64,000 nt of DNA from Stagonosporopsis chrysanthemi. Taxonomy: Eukaryota > Ascomycota > Dothideomycetes > Pleosporales > Didymellaceae. Numbering within the stretch: the first letter of the stretch is position 1; each line of letters begins with the position of its first letter. Positions 11,401-22,769 of this stretch are shown one piece after another. The notes beneath the pieces are model-generated. The model was given only the letters and a program-made list of their open reading frames with translations, searched no databases and was not told the origin of the DNA. The stretch is taken from assembly GCA_022560025.1 (NCBI GenBank), contig JAFISE010000062.1:62001-126000 (forward strand), given 5' to 3'. The position numbers were made by a program, and so were the translations under genes.

Positions 11401-13063
11401 TCAGACGCGGGGCTTCTTCCAGTAGTATTGCTACCAGCAGTCAGTATAGGTAGTGAGTGTTGTGCGTGATGTGACATGCCTTGTGGGTCTTCCTGACGGA
11501 GCGGAGACCAGTGCTGCGCATGCCGGCCTGGATAGTCTCTCGCCTCATCTGATCAGGGTCCATTTCAGGAACGTAATAGTACTCGCTCTCCAACGGCTTG
11601 CCAGCAGCATCCTTTCCCATGCGAGGGATCTCTCCGACGCAAGGGGTCTGTTCCAGAATACTTCTCAAGTCAGACTGGGACAGTTCCGGCAGTGGTGTAG
11701 CCGAGCGGCTGCGATCCTCCCGATCTTCAGCGCCCTTGGCCTTGCCTGCACAAGCCTTTAGTTCAGCAGGAAGGTTGCTGTGGATCGTTGACAGAGGATG
11801 GGAGTGAACACGGGAGTATGCCAGCTGGTTGATGACATGGTTCTTGATAGGGGACTCCTTGAAGAGAGCAGCGTTGAAGGACGAGTGTTTCGCGGAAGGT
11901 GAGGCCAGAGGCTTGCGGGGAGGCTGTGGGGTATTTGAGAGACCAGGGGTCGCGGTTGTGAAAGACTCGAGGCCGCTGAGAAGATTTTGACCAAATGGGC
12001 CGAAAGAGTGGACAACAGGGTCATTCTCCTCGTCGTTGTCAGAGTAGTTGTCCTGGCCGAAGGATGATGTCAAGCTGGCCTTGGGGTCGTTGCCCTTTGT
12101 GGCGGACTCCTGGCTTGAGCCAATAGGTGAAGCCGTAGGACGAACGAAGGTCTTCTCTGGATCAAGGAGTGTAGATCCTTCGTCCAAAACATCGGCATCC
12201 TCAAAGACCTGGACACCTCCAGCAGGGGCGTTCGGACCTAGAGCATCGAAGACAGGTTGACGCATTGGGCTCTGTGACACAGGAGAACGGGGGATGACAG
12301 GAGGACTGGAGTCGAAGGCACCCTGTGTGTTACGACGTGTGGGTGTGGGCATATCTTCCTCCTCAGACTCCCAAGAGAACTTTGATACTGGGATGATGGG
12401 CCAAGCAATGACCACACGCGTGTCCTGAACATCCAACATGATCTCTGTCTCCGGGTTCTCCGAGACGTACGTGTCTCCCTTTGCCAACTCAAACACCTGG
12501 CCACCGCAATGAATCTTTGCACCGTTCCATCCCAAGCACTCGACATCAATGTGGCCGCGGGTGTAGGTGGCGTCGGGCGCATGGTACGCGGCTTGGACGT
12601 GAACGCGTGAGATCAGGCGGTTGGTGGAAAGCTGGTAGTCTGCAGAGTTGGACGATCTTCCCATGCGGAGCAGCTCGCCATTCGCGGGGACGTCGACAGT
12701 GGGCACGGCACCGAGAGGGGTCCGCTCTGAGAGGGCTGACACGGCGCGTTGCAGGACCGGCCTAACGTGACGCGGCGACGAGAAATTGAGAATGCCGGTC
12801 GATGAGGTAGGGACTGGAGTGGGATAGTACTTGAGCTGCCGTCTCGCGAACGAGGGTGAGTCTTCCTCGAACTTGCGTTTGGAGGAGCCTGGGCGCGGGA
12901 ACGGCGATGACGAGAAGTTGTCCTCGCCAAAAGCGGGGAGCAGCGACGGCTTCTGCGAGTGGGTCGACAACGACTTGGGCGTCGACGCCGAGGGCAATTG
13001 CGGTACCAGCTTGCTCGGGCTGGATTCCATACTGCCTGCTGAGGTGCTCGAGACGCGAGGCAC
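11401..13063 (-). CDS. FHA-domain regulator, TOS4/PLM2-like
   Basis: This FHA-domain protein is of the Tos4/Plm2 type; those yeast proteins bind promoters and act in G1/S and DNA-damage transcription. The N-terminal 110 residues are Ser/Pro-rich. The FHA core follows at about residues 125-220, with LLRMGRSSNSADYQL, NRLISRVHVQA and VECLGWNGAKI. A long low-complexity tail ends in a conserved-looking block. The main exon 13063-11480 joins 11430-11401 (QYYWKKPRV then stop). The 49-nt intron between them would start GCATGT after AAG, making it a GC-AG intron, with CTGAC-type branch and GGTAG acceptor. The total is 537 aa. Without splicing the frame runs 12 residues into unrelated sequence. The FHA call is strong; the Tos4/Plm2 ortholog name is inferred. 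Confidence 0.82.
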
Positions 13064-14711
13064 GCTGCGTGTTGACGTCTATGTGACCTGCGTGGACGTG
13101 ATCCGAGGGCGGCTAGCCGAGCGTGATGCCGGGAGCACTCGACACTGTCAAAGGAGTGGGAGTTGAGAAGAGTCTCGTGCAAGGCTAGAAGGAGGTCAAA
13201 GAGAAACGGCCATCAGGTCAGACACGATTTTGAGGCACGTCGACGCGGTTCACGGGTGTGGAGACGAGAGAAGTTGGTACGGCACCTAGCGCGTACGAAG
13301 CCGTCTGGACCACCTGGAATTCACCCAGCACAGCGTCCCCTCGCAGCCTCGCCAATTACAAATTGTGATCCCATTATGACAATCTGCTCTGCTATCCTGG
13401 CTTCACTTTAGATACACATCGCTATTCCTGTCCTTAATTCCTTGCACACGCTGCCCAGCGGTGGTCTTCGGCGACCACATCTCCGTTCGTTCATAAGCCC
13501 TGTGCACGAGCACAAAAGGAACACGCCTATTACATCAGGTGCTCGCTCGGCTGTGTCTTGAACTTGATTTTCGCTCCGTGTACCAGCCCCTTCGCCCTGC
13601 ATGCGTTTGCTAACTCACCGCTATCAATTGGCGGCGTTCTACGCGTCGAATACTCAGTCTCCACGTAGCAGGCATGTAGACGTCATTTTCGCACAAATGG
13701 CAGTGCAGTTTGAAGTCTGAGACATCAATTTCCGAATGGATCCTTTTGACATGGAAAAGGAAAGAATAGCTCTCAACGCGTGCTGAGATGCATACCTAGA
13801 GCATGCTGCTGCAATACACGAAGCAGAGCAATCAACCCGTATGTAAGCCCGGCGCAAGACCACACATGAGATAGACGCAGTCAAGCCGTACTATGCACAG
13901 CTGCAGTCGCTCATCATCTTCAGCGTTCCAGTGAGCCAGGGCAGTTGCACGGCCCAAGTGGAACTTGCAAAGGCTAGACGCATGCAGAGCAGACGTCACG
14001 CAATGCAGAACTTTCTCTGCATCGGGCCGTGAAGCTGAACCCGGAGGACACGCGCAAGACGCAGCTTGTTATATTAGTGGAGCTGTGAGGCAGACGCGAC
14101 GGGCGATATCGACGCGTCGAGAAACTTTGGTAAGGCTGGTGCACGGTGCCGCTTTTGTGTCGGCCGCCTGAGTATGGACGCCGACGGGCTGTGTCAGAGG
14201 CACAGAAGATGATAGAGGACAGAGAGACGTGGCATTGAGTTTTGGACCTATGCAAATTCCGTAAGGACCAGCTCGAGTACTCAAGTCTGTATGCACATTT
14301 AACAATCTTTGGCTTTGGAGCTACCCCACATCTCGAGTCAACAGCACTTCACATACCCGTCTTAGGGAAGAGTTCTCTGACAAGAAAGACTCAGCAGTAA
14401 GCAATCTGAACCTGAGGGGGCGACATTGAGGCCACATGATAATCAGCGTGTTCAGTGCATGCATGCATGGAGGATCTCTCTAGGGCTTGCATGTGGAGCG
14501 CGTGTCGTGTATTAGCGCTTTGACGCGCTGATTGGCCAGATCCATCTACGATTTTCCTGAACGAGATGGCGCGGCGCGAATCAGCCCCGCTACTTCTGTG
14601 GGTCGCGGCTGCCCACGTTTCTCCGAACGCCGACGAAAAAGTTGAGTGACAGGGTCTAGTATGGCCGCCAAATTGAAAGAGCGAACTTTTCCCAGTCGAT
14701 ACACCGCAACA
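13064..14711. other. Intergenic region, divergent promoters of TOS4-like and CIC1-like genes
   Basis: 1.65 kb between divergent genes. ORFs are scattered on both strands and none has a recognisable motif or consistent codon bias. I see no tRNA, repeat array or transposon remnant. Confidence 0.55.
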
Positions 14712-15947
14712 ATGGCCAAGTCGAAGCAAGTCACCAAGAAGGTCGAGAAGAAGGTCGAGAAGAAGGCCGAGGCGCCTCTTACCACCAAGAAGCAGAATGA
14801 GACCCCATACCAGCTGGATCCGGCGCAAGTCGAGCGGGCGGCCAATGCGCTCGTTGCGCACATGAAGAAGCACAAGGAGGAGAAGGAGGCCGTTGGGACC
14901 AAGGATCTCTTGGCTGATGAGGACGAGGCCGAGCAGAGCGATCAGCCCATCTTCCTCAGCGTGTCCACCAAGACGCACGTCAGCAACACTAACAGCTTGA
15001 AGCCTACGAAGATGTCAGTCCTCACACCAGAGCGTGCACCGAACAAATGCTGACAGCTGTACAGCGCCCTTCCTCATCCGATCATAGCAAGCGATGCTAA
15101 GATCTGTATCTTCACTAAGGACCCCCAGCGAGCATACAAGGACCTCGTCGCCTCGGACGCTTTCCCTGCGACACTTCGTGAACGGGTCGGTCGCGTTCTT
15201 GGCGTCGAGAAGCTGAAGAAGAAGTTCAAGTCGTTCGAGCAGAAGCGTGCCCTCCTTGCTGACTACGACATCTTCATGGTCGACGACCGCGTTATCAAGA
15301 TTGTTGCCGACTTCCTCGGTAAGATCTTCTACAACAGCAAGTCCAAGCGCCCAATCCCGATCAAGTTGACCGCCGGCGCATTCATCGACAAGACTGCGAA
15401 GAAGGACAAGGAGCCGCAGAACGTGGTTGGTACACCACAAGGCGTCGCAAAGGAGATTGAGACCGCGTTGAACTCGACATACCTCAGCATGAGCGCCTCA
15501 GCCAACACTTCGATCAAAATTGGCAACGTTTCCCAGTCCGCTGCCCAGATCAAGGAGAACACCGAGGCGGTTGTGGCTGGCATTATTCCCAAGCACGTCG
15601 AGAACGGATGGCGAAACATCCGCAGCCTGCATATCAAGGGCGCTGCCACCAAAGCCCTGCCTATCTGGCTCGCTGATGAGCTTTGGGTCGACAACGCTCA
15701 GGTCCTGGACGAGCCCTTCCAGAAGAAGAGCATTGGCGAGGGCAAGACCGCACAGACAAAGCGCAAGTGGGAGGAGTGGGAAGCAGAGCTGCTTGACGAG
15801 GACGACCTTGCGGAAAAGAAGGCTAAGAGGGAAGCGAAGAAGGCGAAGAAGGCCGGGCCTGCGAAGAAGAGCTCGTTGAGCAAGGAGAAGAGGAAAGCAT
15901 TGAAGGAGGATGCGCTCTCATCGGTACAGACACCGTTGATTGCATGA
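14712..15947 (+). CDS. Ribosomal L1-domain protein, CIC1/UTP30-like ribosome biogenesis factor
   Basis: A nucleolar ribosome-assembly factor with a ribosomal uL1-like fold. Two exons, 14712-15013 and 15065-15947, are joined over a 51-nt intron, giving 394 aa. The N-terminus is Lys/Glu-rich with a tandem KKVEKKVEKK repeat. The L1 fold covers about residues 60-300, including FTKDPQRAYKDLV, DYDIFMVDDRVIKI and the GNVSQSAAQIKEN segment typical of uL1-like proteins. The C-terminus is strongly basic (KKAKREAKKAKKAG). Length and basic tail resemble yeast Cic1 (Nsa3), which binds ITS2 in pre-60S particles, more than the shorter Utp30. The chosen ATG sits in an ACAATGGCC context; an in-frame ATG at 14646 would add 22 residues and is less likely. 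The exact paralog name is inferred. Confidence 0.88.
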
Positions 15948-16355
15948 ACAGCTTTGACGAGTAATTGCATATGACGGCGCATCGGCGTTAGGGAGCTCAA
16001 AAGATGTGTTGCATCTTGGGCAGAATACCATTTGCGAGTCTAGAGGTTTTCCTGTCTTCATTCTGCGATATCGCCCAGGAGTTCCCTTCCGAGGATATTG
16101 TGATAACTATGCTCTATTTCACAATCAATCTGACGAAACTGTCTCTCAGTCACGAAAGGACCGTTGTTGTTATGGTGCTTTGCTCTCTGTGTCCTATCAA
16201 TCTCCAGAAGCTGGTGTCTGAGCGCTGTGCATATCGCACGGGCATGGCACGGTTCCTATTGGCTCAGGCGCTTCGCTGACGACATGCGTTGCAGCGCGCA
16301 TCTAACTTGCGCCTCCATACGCAGCACAGCAAGAATACACCACAACTCCTCAAAG
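15948..16355. other. Intergenic region, PPT1 promoter
   Basis: 408 nt between tandem genes. An in-frame upstream ATG at 16164 would add 64 residues ahead of a clear signal peptide, so I treat that stretch as 5' UTR. No other feature. Confidence 0.6.
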
Positions 16356-17348
16356 ATGCTGGGATCCTTATCGCTATCAGCGCTGCTTCTCAGCGCGCGA
16401 GTTTTTGCCTCGCCCTTCTCAAAGCCCGCCGGCGATCCTCTCCCTCTCCTCGTTTGGCACGGCCTAGGCGACAACTATGCAGCGGAAGGCCTTGCGGAGG
16501 TCGCCTCTCTCGCCGAGGAAACAAACCCAGGAACATATGTCTACATTATCCGCCTTGATGAAGATGCCTCCTCCGACCGTACCGCAACCTTCCTGGGCAA
16601 CGTTACTGAGCAACTCGCCAGCGTCTGCGCCGCCATCTCCGCCGATCCTATACTTTCTTCTGCACCCGGGGTAAATGCTCTTGGCTTCTCGCAGGGTGGG
16701 CAGTTCCTGCGCGGCCTGGTAGAGCGTTGCGGAGGCGACAACGGTATCAAGGTCAAGAACCTCGTCACGTTCGGCAGCCAGCACAATGGTATTGCAAAGT
16801 ATCAGCTCTGCAAGCCCACTGACTGGCTCTGCAAGGGCTACATCGGCTTACTGAAAGCGAATACATGGGGCGCCTGGGTGCAGGGTCACCTCGTGCCTGC
16901 GCAGTACTTCAAGGCTATTGACGAGGACACGGGTGAGCCGACAGAAGAGTACCTGTTGAACAGCAACTTCATTGCGGACATCAACAACGAGCGCGCGCTG
17001 AAGAACGTCACATATGCGCAAAATCTTGCACAGCTGGACAACTTTGTCATGTATGTCTTTGGGAACGACACGACAGTTATACCCAAGGAGTCCGGGTGGT
17101 TCGCGCAGACCAACTTGACAAGTGGAGAGGTTGTTGAGTTGAGGGACAGGCAGATATACAAGGAAGACTGGATCGGGCTGAAGAAGTTGGACAAGAAGGG
17201 TGGTCTTCATTTCAAGACAACTGAGGGGGAGCACATGACACTTGGGGACAAGCTGTTGAAGGAGGTGTTCAGGGAATGGTTTGCGCCACCTAAGGAGAGC
17301 TGGAAGAAGATCATCGAAGACACCGTGCAGGAAGTTATTGAGTTGTAG
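16356..17348 (+). CDS. Palmitoyl-protein thioesterase (PPT1 family)
   Basis: A lysosomal/vacuolar-type palmitoyl-protein thioesterase that removes fatty acyl groups from S-acylated proteins. It is an intronless 330-aa protein with a signal peptide at residues 1-18 (LSLSALLLSARVFASP). The oxyanion/first-strand block LPLLVWHGLGDN is next. The nucleophile elbow is GFSQGG with Ser near residue 112. The catalytic Asp is probably in GNDTTVIPKES, and the His in GGLHFKTTEGEHM. Several N-glycosylation sequons occur (NVT, NDT, NLT). Choosing the ATG at 16356 places the signal peptide at the N-terminus, unlike the longer reading frame. The downstream unknown gene on the other strand converges with it, with stops only 92 nt apart. 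Strong assignment. Confidence 0.94.
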   Translation: MLGSLSLSALLLSARVFASPFSKPAGDPLPLLVWHGLGDNYAAEGLAEVASLAEETNPGTYVYIIRLDEDASSDRTATFLGNVTEQLASVCAAISADPILSSAPGVNALGFSQGGQFLRGLVERCGGDNGIKVKNLVTFGSQHNGIAKYQLCKPTDWLCKGYIGLLKANTWGAWVQGHLVPAQYFKAIDEDTGEPTEEYLLNSNFIADINNERALKNVTYAQNLAQLDNFVMYVFGNDTTVIPKESGWFAQTNLTSGEVVELRDRQIYKEDWIGLKKLDKKGGLHFKTTEGEHMTLGDKLLKEVFREWFAPPKESWKKIIEDTVQEVIEL

Positions 17349-17440
17349 TTGCCCGATATTGAATAGACTATGATCATTATTGCACCGAGCAGCCGCATGT
17401 GATCGTTTGGAAAGACTGACGGTGAATAGCAGCCAGTTAT

Positions 17441-18631
17441 CTAGAATCTGCAACTCCCATGTCTCCGCACTGTATTCTGGTTGACCGCTGACCAGTCCTC
17501 AAGATTCAATCTCATATTCCCCAATCCCATGGAACTACCATGGCCAGTTGCCCTCAAGTCCTTGTTTATTGACCGCTTCCTCAGTCCACAATCCCCAGCC
17601 TCGCTTCCAGCACTGTTCTCAACTGCCACGTCTTTTTCCGCACTCGCCAGCCTATCACTCTTCTTCCCCTCCTTCCACTCCATGATTGCCAGCACTGCAT
17701 CTCTCAAACATCTCCTAATGCCCTTTAACCTCCCATCTCCAGCCCATACAAGCAGCTTCTGCTCGAAATCCACATCCCTTACGGGCACCCTCAGCATCCG
17801 AAACGCATGTTCCGCCGACACCACGAGCCTCTCCTCCTTCAAAGCTTGCAAATCTAGCGTCGCGATTATAATCTTTTCGTCCGGATGTTGCAGCTGCAAT
17901 ACCGCCGCTCTCGCCTTCGCGAGCTGGAAGTCGGTCTCCACAAGCACGAATGGCAACTGCAGTCCCACTGGTCCTGGGGCATCCGCAGTGGTACAAGAAT
18001 CCCGAATCAGAGTCAGGCTAGACTGTAGCCACGACGAGGCAAAGCTCAGGCTAGTAAAGGCATCTAGATTGGTAGCTGAGACCGGGAGGGTAAGCAGGGT
18101 GGAGAGGAAGGGGCCATTCGTGTCCAAGTCGCTTGCGATATGGACGAGAAAGCATATCATTGATGGGTTTGTGTCGTTTTGGAGAAGGGTATCGGAGGAG
18201 ATCATGGAGGTGAGTATTGATGTTAGAGCATGAAAGATTTGTGTTTTGGCGTAATCTGATATGGTCAGATACGTCGTGCTCGCTCGTTGCTGGATCTACT
18301 TACCTGGCGGAACGCCTTTGCCTGGCTCACTCTGTACCATCACTGGCTCGCTGGGCAGCCATTGAAACCCGCGCCTCTTAGTCTTGAGACAGAACAATCT
18401 TTGGATTCGCCGTCTCCTGCCGACCTTTTCTTCACTACCATCTCGCGGTTGTGCTGTCTGCTTGGGACCAACTCGCTTGAGAGCCGCCAGCCAGTTTCGA
18501 GCAAGGCTCTGACATCCATAATCTTTGCTGTCCTTGCTCTCGGTGGAAGCGACTTCGAAGTTGTGGTTGCAGCAATCGCAGGGCAGTGGTCGATATCGGC
18601 TGCGAAGGAATTTTACGAGGGGAGATAGCAT
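17441..18631 (-). CDS. Unrecognised 380-aa protein
   Basis: I do not recognise this family. The model has two exons, 18631-18304 and 18255-17441, joined over a 48-nt intron with a textbook GTAAGT donor and ATCAG acceptor. The spliced frame stays open across the junction (VPPDYAKTQIFHALTSIL), which strongly supports the minus strand even though a 250-codon ORF lies antisense. The N-terminal part has a CDCC motif and a basic RRRR patch. The C-terminal half contains a PFVLVETDFQLAKARAAVLQ segment and a charged tail. No signal peptide or clear TM segment. It could be a fungus-restricted regulatory or DNA-repair protein, but nothing here proves a role. Confidence 0.65.
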
Positions 18632-19647
18632 GATGCCTTCTAGAAGTGGTCTTTGGAAGGAGCTGTAAAATTTCTTAGGAATGTGTGTTCATTTGCCTGC
18701 GGACCCGACATAGGCGGATGCCTTCGTCCGTAAGTTCGTGTGCGGATTTTGTCCCCTATGTGCGTTCCAAGGTTTGCCATCTGGTCCCTGGCCCAAGAAG
18801 GATCCAACCTCGAAGTCGTCTTTCCAGGATAACGTAGTCGCCGCTGTGAAAGCATGCTGCATATGAATCTTTCCCCCTGTCGCGAGAACACTTGCAAACA
18901 AATGCATTCATCTCGGTAGGTGATGCAGGGGTCGAGCTGTTTTTTTGAGCATAATTATCCTGCATCTGATACAAATTTGACAGAACACAAAGAAAGTATC
19001 ACGCTTGTGCATGGCTAAGCTCCATATTATTAACAGCCAATTTGTACATAGCTCTTGTCAAATGACTATAGTACCATAGCTATGATATGGCTCTAGAGCA
19101 TTGTACGAGAGTATGGCAGGTCCAGAGGTGTACTGTACGACCTCACGTCATGTGGGAATTACAGCGACCACTCGGTGTGTTACAAAGCGTGACGCAAATT
19201 CGTCAACTTCAGACATTACACATGTGCTTCCATCGAGCAACCAAACCCTGGGCTATGGGTTTCTGGGTTGGGTCCATGCTGTGGAGCCGCGCGGTAGATT
19301 GTACTGATGGATATCCGGCGCGTGCTTGTCCTGAAGTCCTGCGCTACTCCCTAACCATTCAATCGCCCAATAACTGCTTGTGGTAAGATCCAGTCTGCGC
19401 TAACTGATCTTTCGTATTTCTAATGGTGGCAGCTCCCGACGTCACTGCCGTCGCCAAAAAGAGTCGCCACCTTCACTCCTTCCTCGCGTTTGATTGCGGC
19501 CCCACTAGTGGCAGCCATAAATCCAGTCACATTAAAGCTGCCCGCTTCTCTTCCCTCCGTCAAACAAACACACGCTCTTTTACCGTCAATCAACACCCAC
19601 AGCAAGACCCAAACAACCCACCAACAGACATCCACAACGCTCTCAAC
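18632..19647. other. Intergenic region between divergent genes
   Basis: 1.0 kb between the unknown protein and the secreted cysteine-rich protein. It is somewhat AT-richer around 18900-19080. The last 200 nt contain a CA-rich leader typical of fungal secreted-protein genes. No further gene found. Confidence 0.55.
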
Positions 19648-20037
19648 ATGAAGATCAACGTCTTGTCACTCGCTCTCGTCATGAGTGCTGTTGTGTCCGC
19701 CGCTCCGGCTCTGCAGGCTGCTCAAAAGCTCGCTGTTCGCGCTATGGCCCGGAGCACTTTCGACTGCAGCTATTGCACCGGCATGCTCAACTTCTGCTTC
19801 GAGGTGAGCGACCGCAAACCTTCACTACCTCGAAACTGCGCTGCTGACACGATGCAGAACGGCCACACCCCAGGTCAAGAAGGCTGCAAGCAGACCTGCC
19901 GTGAGCACGTGTGCCACCGCACGCCGCAGGTACGTACGAGGTGTTAAGATCACGAATATGTACTGACAAATTGGTAGTGCAAGAAGTGCGGAGGTGAGTT
20001 CGACCAGTGCCCTGAGCACTCCCGCTTTGTCCACTAG
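19648..20037 (+). CDS. Small secreted cysteine-rich protein (effector-like)
   Basis: A short three-exon gene: 19648-19803, 19858-19929 and 19978-20037, with introns of 54 and 48 nt, giving 95 aa. Residues 1-19 form a signal peptide (MKINVLSLALVMSAVVSA). A possible propeptide follows, then a cysteine-rich core with CSYC, FCFE, GCKQTC, HVCHR and CKKCG spacing. Nine cysteines are present in this model. An alternative third intron (19994-20037, GTGAGT...CACTAG, 44 nt) would end the protein at 20087 with a TCDSC segment and give ten cysteines, an even number that suits disulfide pairing. Both ends are plausible. Size, secretion and cysteine content fit fungal effectors or antimicrobial-type secreted proteins; no known family is recognised. 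Confidence 0.75.
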
Positions 20038-20087
20038 CTCCACGCACCTGTGACAGCTGTGCCTCAAAACGACCACCTTGGAGGTGA

Positions 20088-20514
20088 TCCGTTACACTTA
20101 GAAACCTCGATGTGAAATTCCCCGGTAGTCGATGGGAATGCTCGGATCGCAAATAGTGTGAACCCAGATCTAAGATAGCATAGTGCAATATGCAATAAAG
20201 ATCTGACTAAGTCTGGGGACCTGGAGCCAAAATGCAGAGCCCGTGATGCTGTCGTATGGTCACAGGTGTCGGCCTCCTTCATCTCATTCTAAAGACGTCT
20301 CATGTCCATGAAATACATGTCAGAGGCTGTGATAGGATGCATTGGTGAGTTCTTTTTGACTGTGAGATTCATTGCTCCCTAGAAGATACAGAGTCGGTCC
20401 GGTCCGCAAGGTGATCATTTCGTATTCAGGGTAGAGGTGTGTGATATGAACATTGACCGACTGGGTAGTCACTGCTAATGTTTCTCTTTCTGCTTGCAAA
20501 TCTTTCAACTCCTT
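20088..20514. other. Intergenic region downstream of secreted protein
   Basis: 427 nt between convergent genes. I see only 3' UTR-like sequence. Confidence 0.55.
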
Positions 20515-22202
20515 CTATGCGTCTAAAGCCTCAAGCATCTCCTCGACGCTCGCGAACTTCTCCCGCTCTTTGCCTTTCTTTTCTCCGCGCGCTCTTTCAG
20601 CCTTGTTTATTCTTTTCCAATCAGCCCAACTGAGCGGTCGCACACCACGTGCCTCAACTTCCGCCTTCACCCCGTCCCATCCCAAGTGTGTGCTCTTGTT
20701 TTCACCATGGGCGTCGTTCAAGAATGGTACGTTGTTCTCCCAGTCATACGCAATCACGTCTGCAGAAGTGAACGCGTCCTGCATGGTGCTGGCAATGACG
20801 CCCGTGGGACCGCGCTTTACCCATCCTGCACAGTATAGGCCCGCTATGTGACCAGCTGTGAGGCTGCCAGGGCCAGCATCAGGCGAGACGACTCGTCCAT
20901 GAACATCGTTCGGTATGATGCCTAGCTTCGAGTCGAAAGGCACGCTCAGGTCGGATAGTCCTGGTAGTGCAGTGGATTTGTACCCCACGGATCGGAATGC
21001 AAGGGACGCGGGAAGCGTAACTTCGTCCTCGACCGGCTGCACCCGTGCAGAGGGATCAAACGGGTCGGCACCTGGGACAAACTCCTGCTTTCTGAACGTC
21101 ATGGACGACAGATGTTTCGATCCTTCTTCCGCATTTATCGAGGAAGGCGCTCTCAAGAAGTCGAGCGCCCATGACCGATCGACTTCACCTGGTGCAGCCG
21201 TGCTGCCCTTGAACAACACTTCGGCGATGCGCTTCTGTACTCTTGGCAGCTTCTTTATGTCGGGAGGGTAGAAGGATCGATCGATGCCTTGAAAGGCGAT
21301 AGTGGGGATCTTCATCAGCTCGCGAGCTTCTTTGACTGTAAAAGCGACCTTGCTCATGTTCAGCGCCGATCCTCGTAATACCACAGAACACATACCTGTA
21401 GTGGCCCTCGTCTGCCCACGACCCGAACATGCTTGATCTTGCTTTCTGACAGTGTCTGGATAGCTTGCTCAGTAATATCTGTTTTGCTGAGGTGGTCTAG
21501 AGGTGCGAGGAGAATGCGCGCCACATCGAGTGCCACATTCCCCTGTCCGACGACCACAGCATGCTCTCCGCTTTGCAGGTCCGGCTTCAAGTTCTGGAAC
21601 TGGGGCAGCCCATTGTACCATCCTACGAACGCCCTCGCTGAGAACACGCCCTCACGATCTTCACCAGGTATGCCTAGTCTCCTATCCTCATCCGCGCCGT
21701 ACGAGAACAGCATAGCATCGTAGTGCGGCTTGAGCTTCGCCAGCTCAACATCGTGGCCAACGCGTACATTGCCGATGTAGTTGAAGCGCGGCGACTTTGC
21801 TACTTCTTCGAATGTGTCCTGACAGTTCTTGACTTCGGGATGGTCAGGAGCTACTCCAAACCGGACGAGGCCGTAAGGCACAGGCAATTGCTCGTACATG
21901 TCAATAACGGCATCTTGTACTTTGTGCAAAAGGCGATGGGCGGTGTAGAACCCAGCTGGCCCAGACCCTACGATGGCTACTCGCAAGGGTTTGCGTGGCG
22001 GTACAGCTGTGCTGTATCTATTGGGTTGATTTGGGTGTGTGATATCTATGAGCGACCGTGTTTGCTTCGAGCGGATGCTGGTGTGACTTTGTAGCTGGGC
22101 GGCGCCATTGCTAGCCGTCGCACGCGTAGTTCGAGTTGTTATACGGCGCGTGCAACTCGCGCAGATGTATGGTGATGGTCGTAGGCGCTTGGAGGATATC
22201 AT
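20515..22202 (-). CDS. ARH1: Mitochondrial ferredoxin/adrenodoxin-NADP reductase
   Basis: Arh1-type flavoprotein that passes electrons from NADPH to the mitochondrial ferredoxin Yah1 for Fe-S cluster and heme A synthesis. Two exons, 22202-21396 and 21348-20515, are joined by a 47-nt intron; the junction restores the conserved GPLQVAFTVKEARELM segment. This gives 546 aa from the ATG at 22202, or 557 aa from the in-frame ATG at 22235. The N-terminus is Arg/Thr-rich without acidic residues (RRITTRTTRAT), a mitochondrial presequence. The FAD-binding motif is VAIVGSGPAGFYTAHRLL and the NADP-binding motif is VVVGQGNVALDVARILL. The family end block GWVKRGPTGVIASTMQDA is present. The protein is somewhat longer than the yeast one because of a charged C-terminal extension. 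Certain family. Confidence 0.95.
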
Positions 22203-22235
22203 CGTGGGTGGAGTCAGAGGCAATGGCGATATCAT

Positions 22236-22769
22236 TGACTGAACAACTTTCAGCTGACTAACAACGAGCCGAACTGCAATGTCGACATCGACACGTCAAT
22301 TGCAGTGATAAATATGCGCCTCATCGTCACTCCTGCACTCTACATCTGAGAGTTCTTGCCTAGTCCTGAGTCACGGCCATCTCGATTTGTCAAGCTGAGG
22401 TCGAGCCTCGGCCTGTTCGCGCGTCAAACCACCGACAAACATGGAAGACCTGCTCTCCACCAAGGCACGAGTACCGCCGGCGCCCCACATGTTCCCGAGT
22501 GCTAGAGCTGAAAAACGTTGAAGCGATTTGGGCCAATGCAGGAACACGCCCGTCCTACCCGCGAATCAGCACGTCATGGGCAAAGCGGCACGATAAGTTC
22601 GCAACCATGTTGTTGTCCTAGCAACGAGGTATTTACTACATAGCGCTCCAGATCCCCGCGCAATCCATGTGTTCATCGCAAGCATTCCTGTGCTAAGCGA
22701 CCGCTCTCACTTTCCCCTCTGAGGCCGCGCAGGGAGGGCCCGTCATTCCTTGCCTATCTAATCACCATC
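22236..22769. other. Divergent promoter region of ARH1 and MARVEL-like gene
   Basis: 534 nt between the start codons of two divergent genes, with no ORF of note. The region is presumed to carry both promoters. Confidence 0.55.

Noticed and set aside
17481..18233. 250-codon + strand ORF
   Set aside because: Antisense to the two-exon minus-strand gene with perfect splice signals; Ser-rich shadow composition.
22098..22235. Longer ARH1 start at 22235
   Set aside because: Not excluded, but the ATG at 22202 begins a typical basic mitochondrial presequence, so the 11 extra residues were left out.
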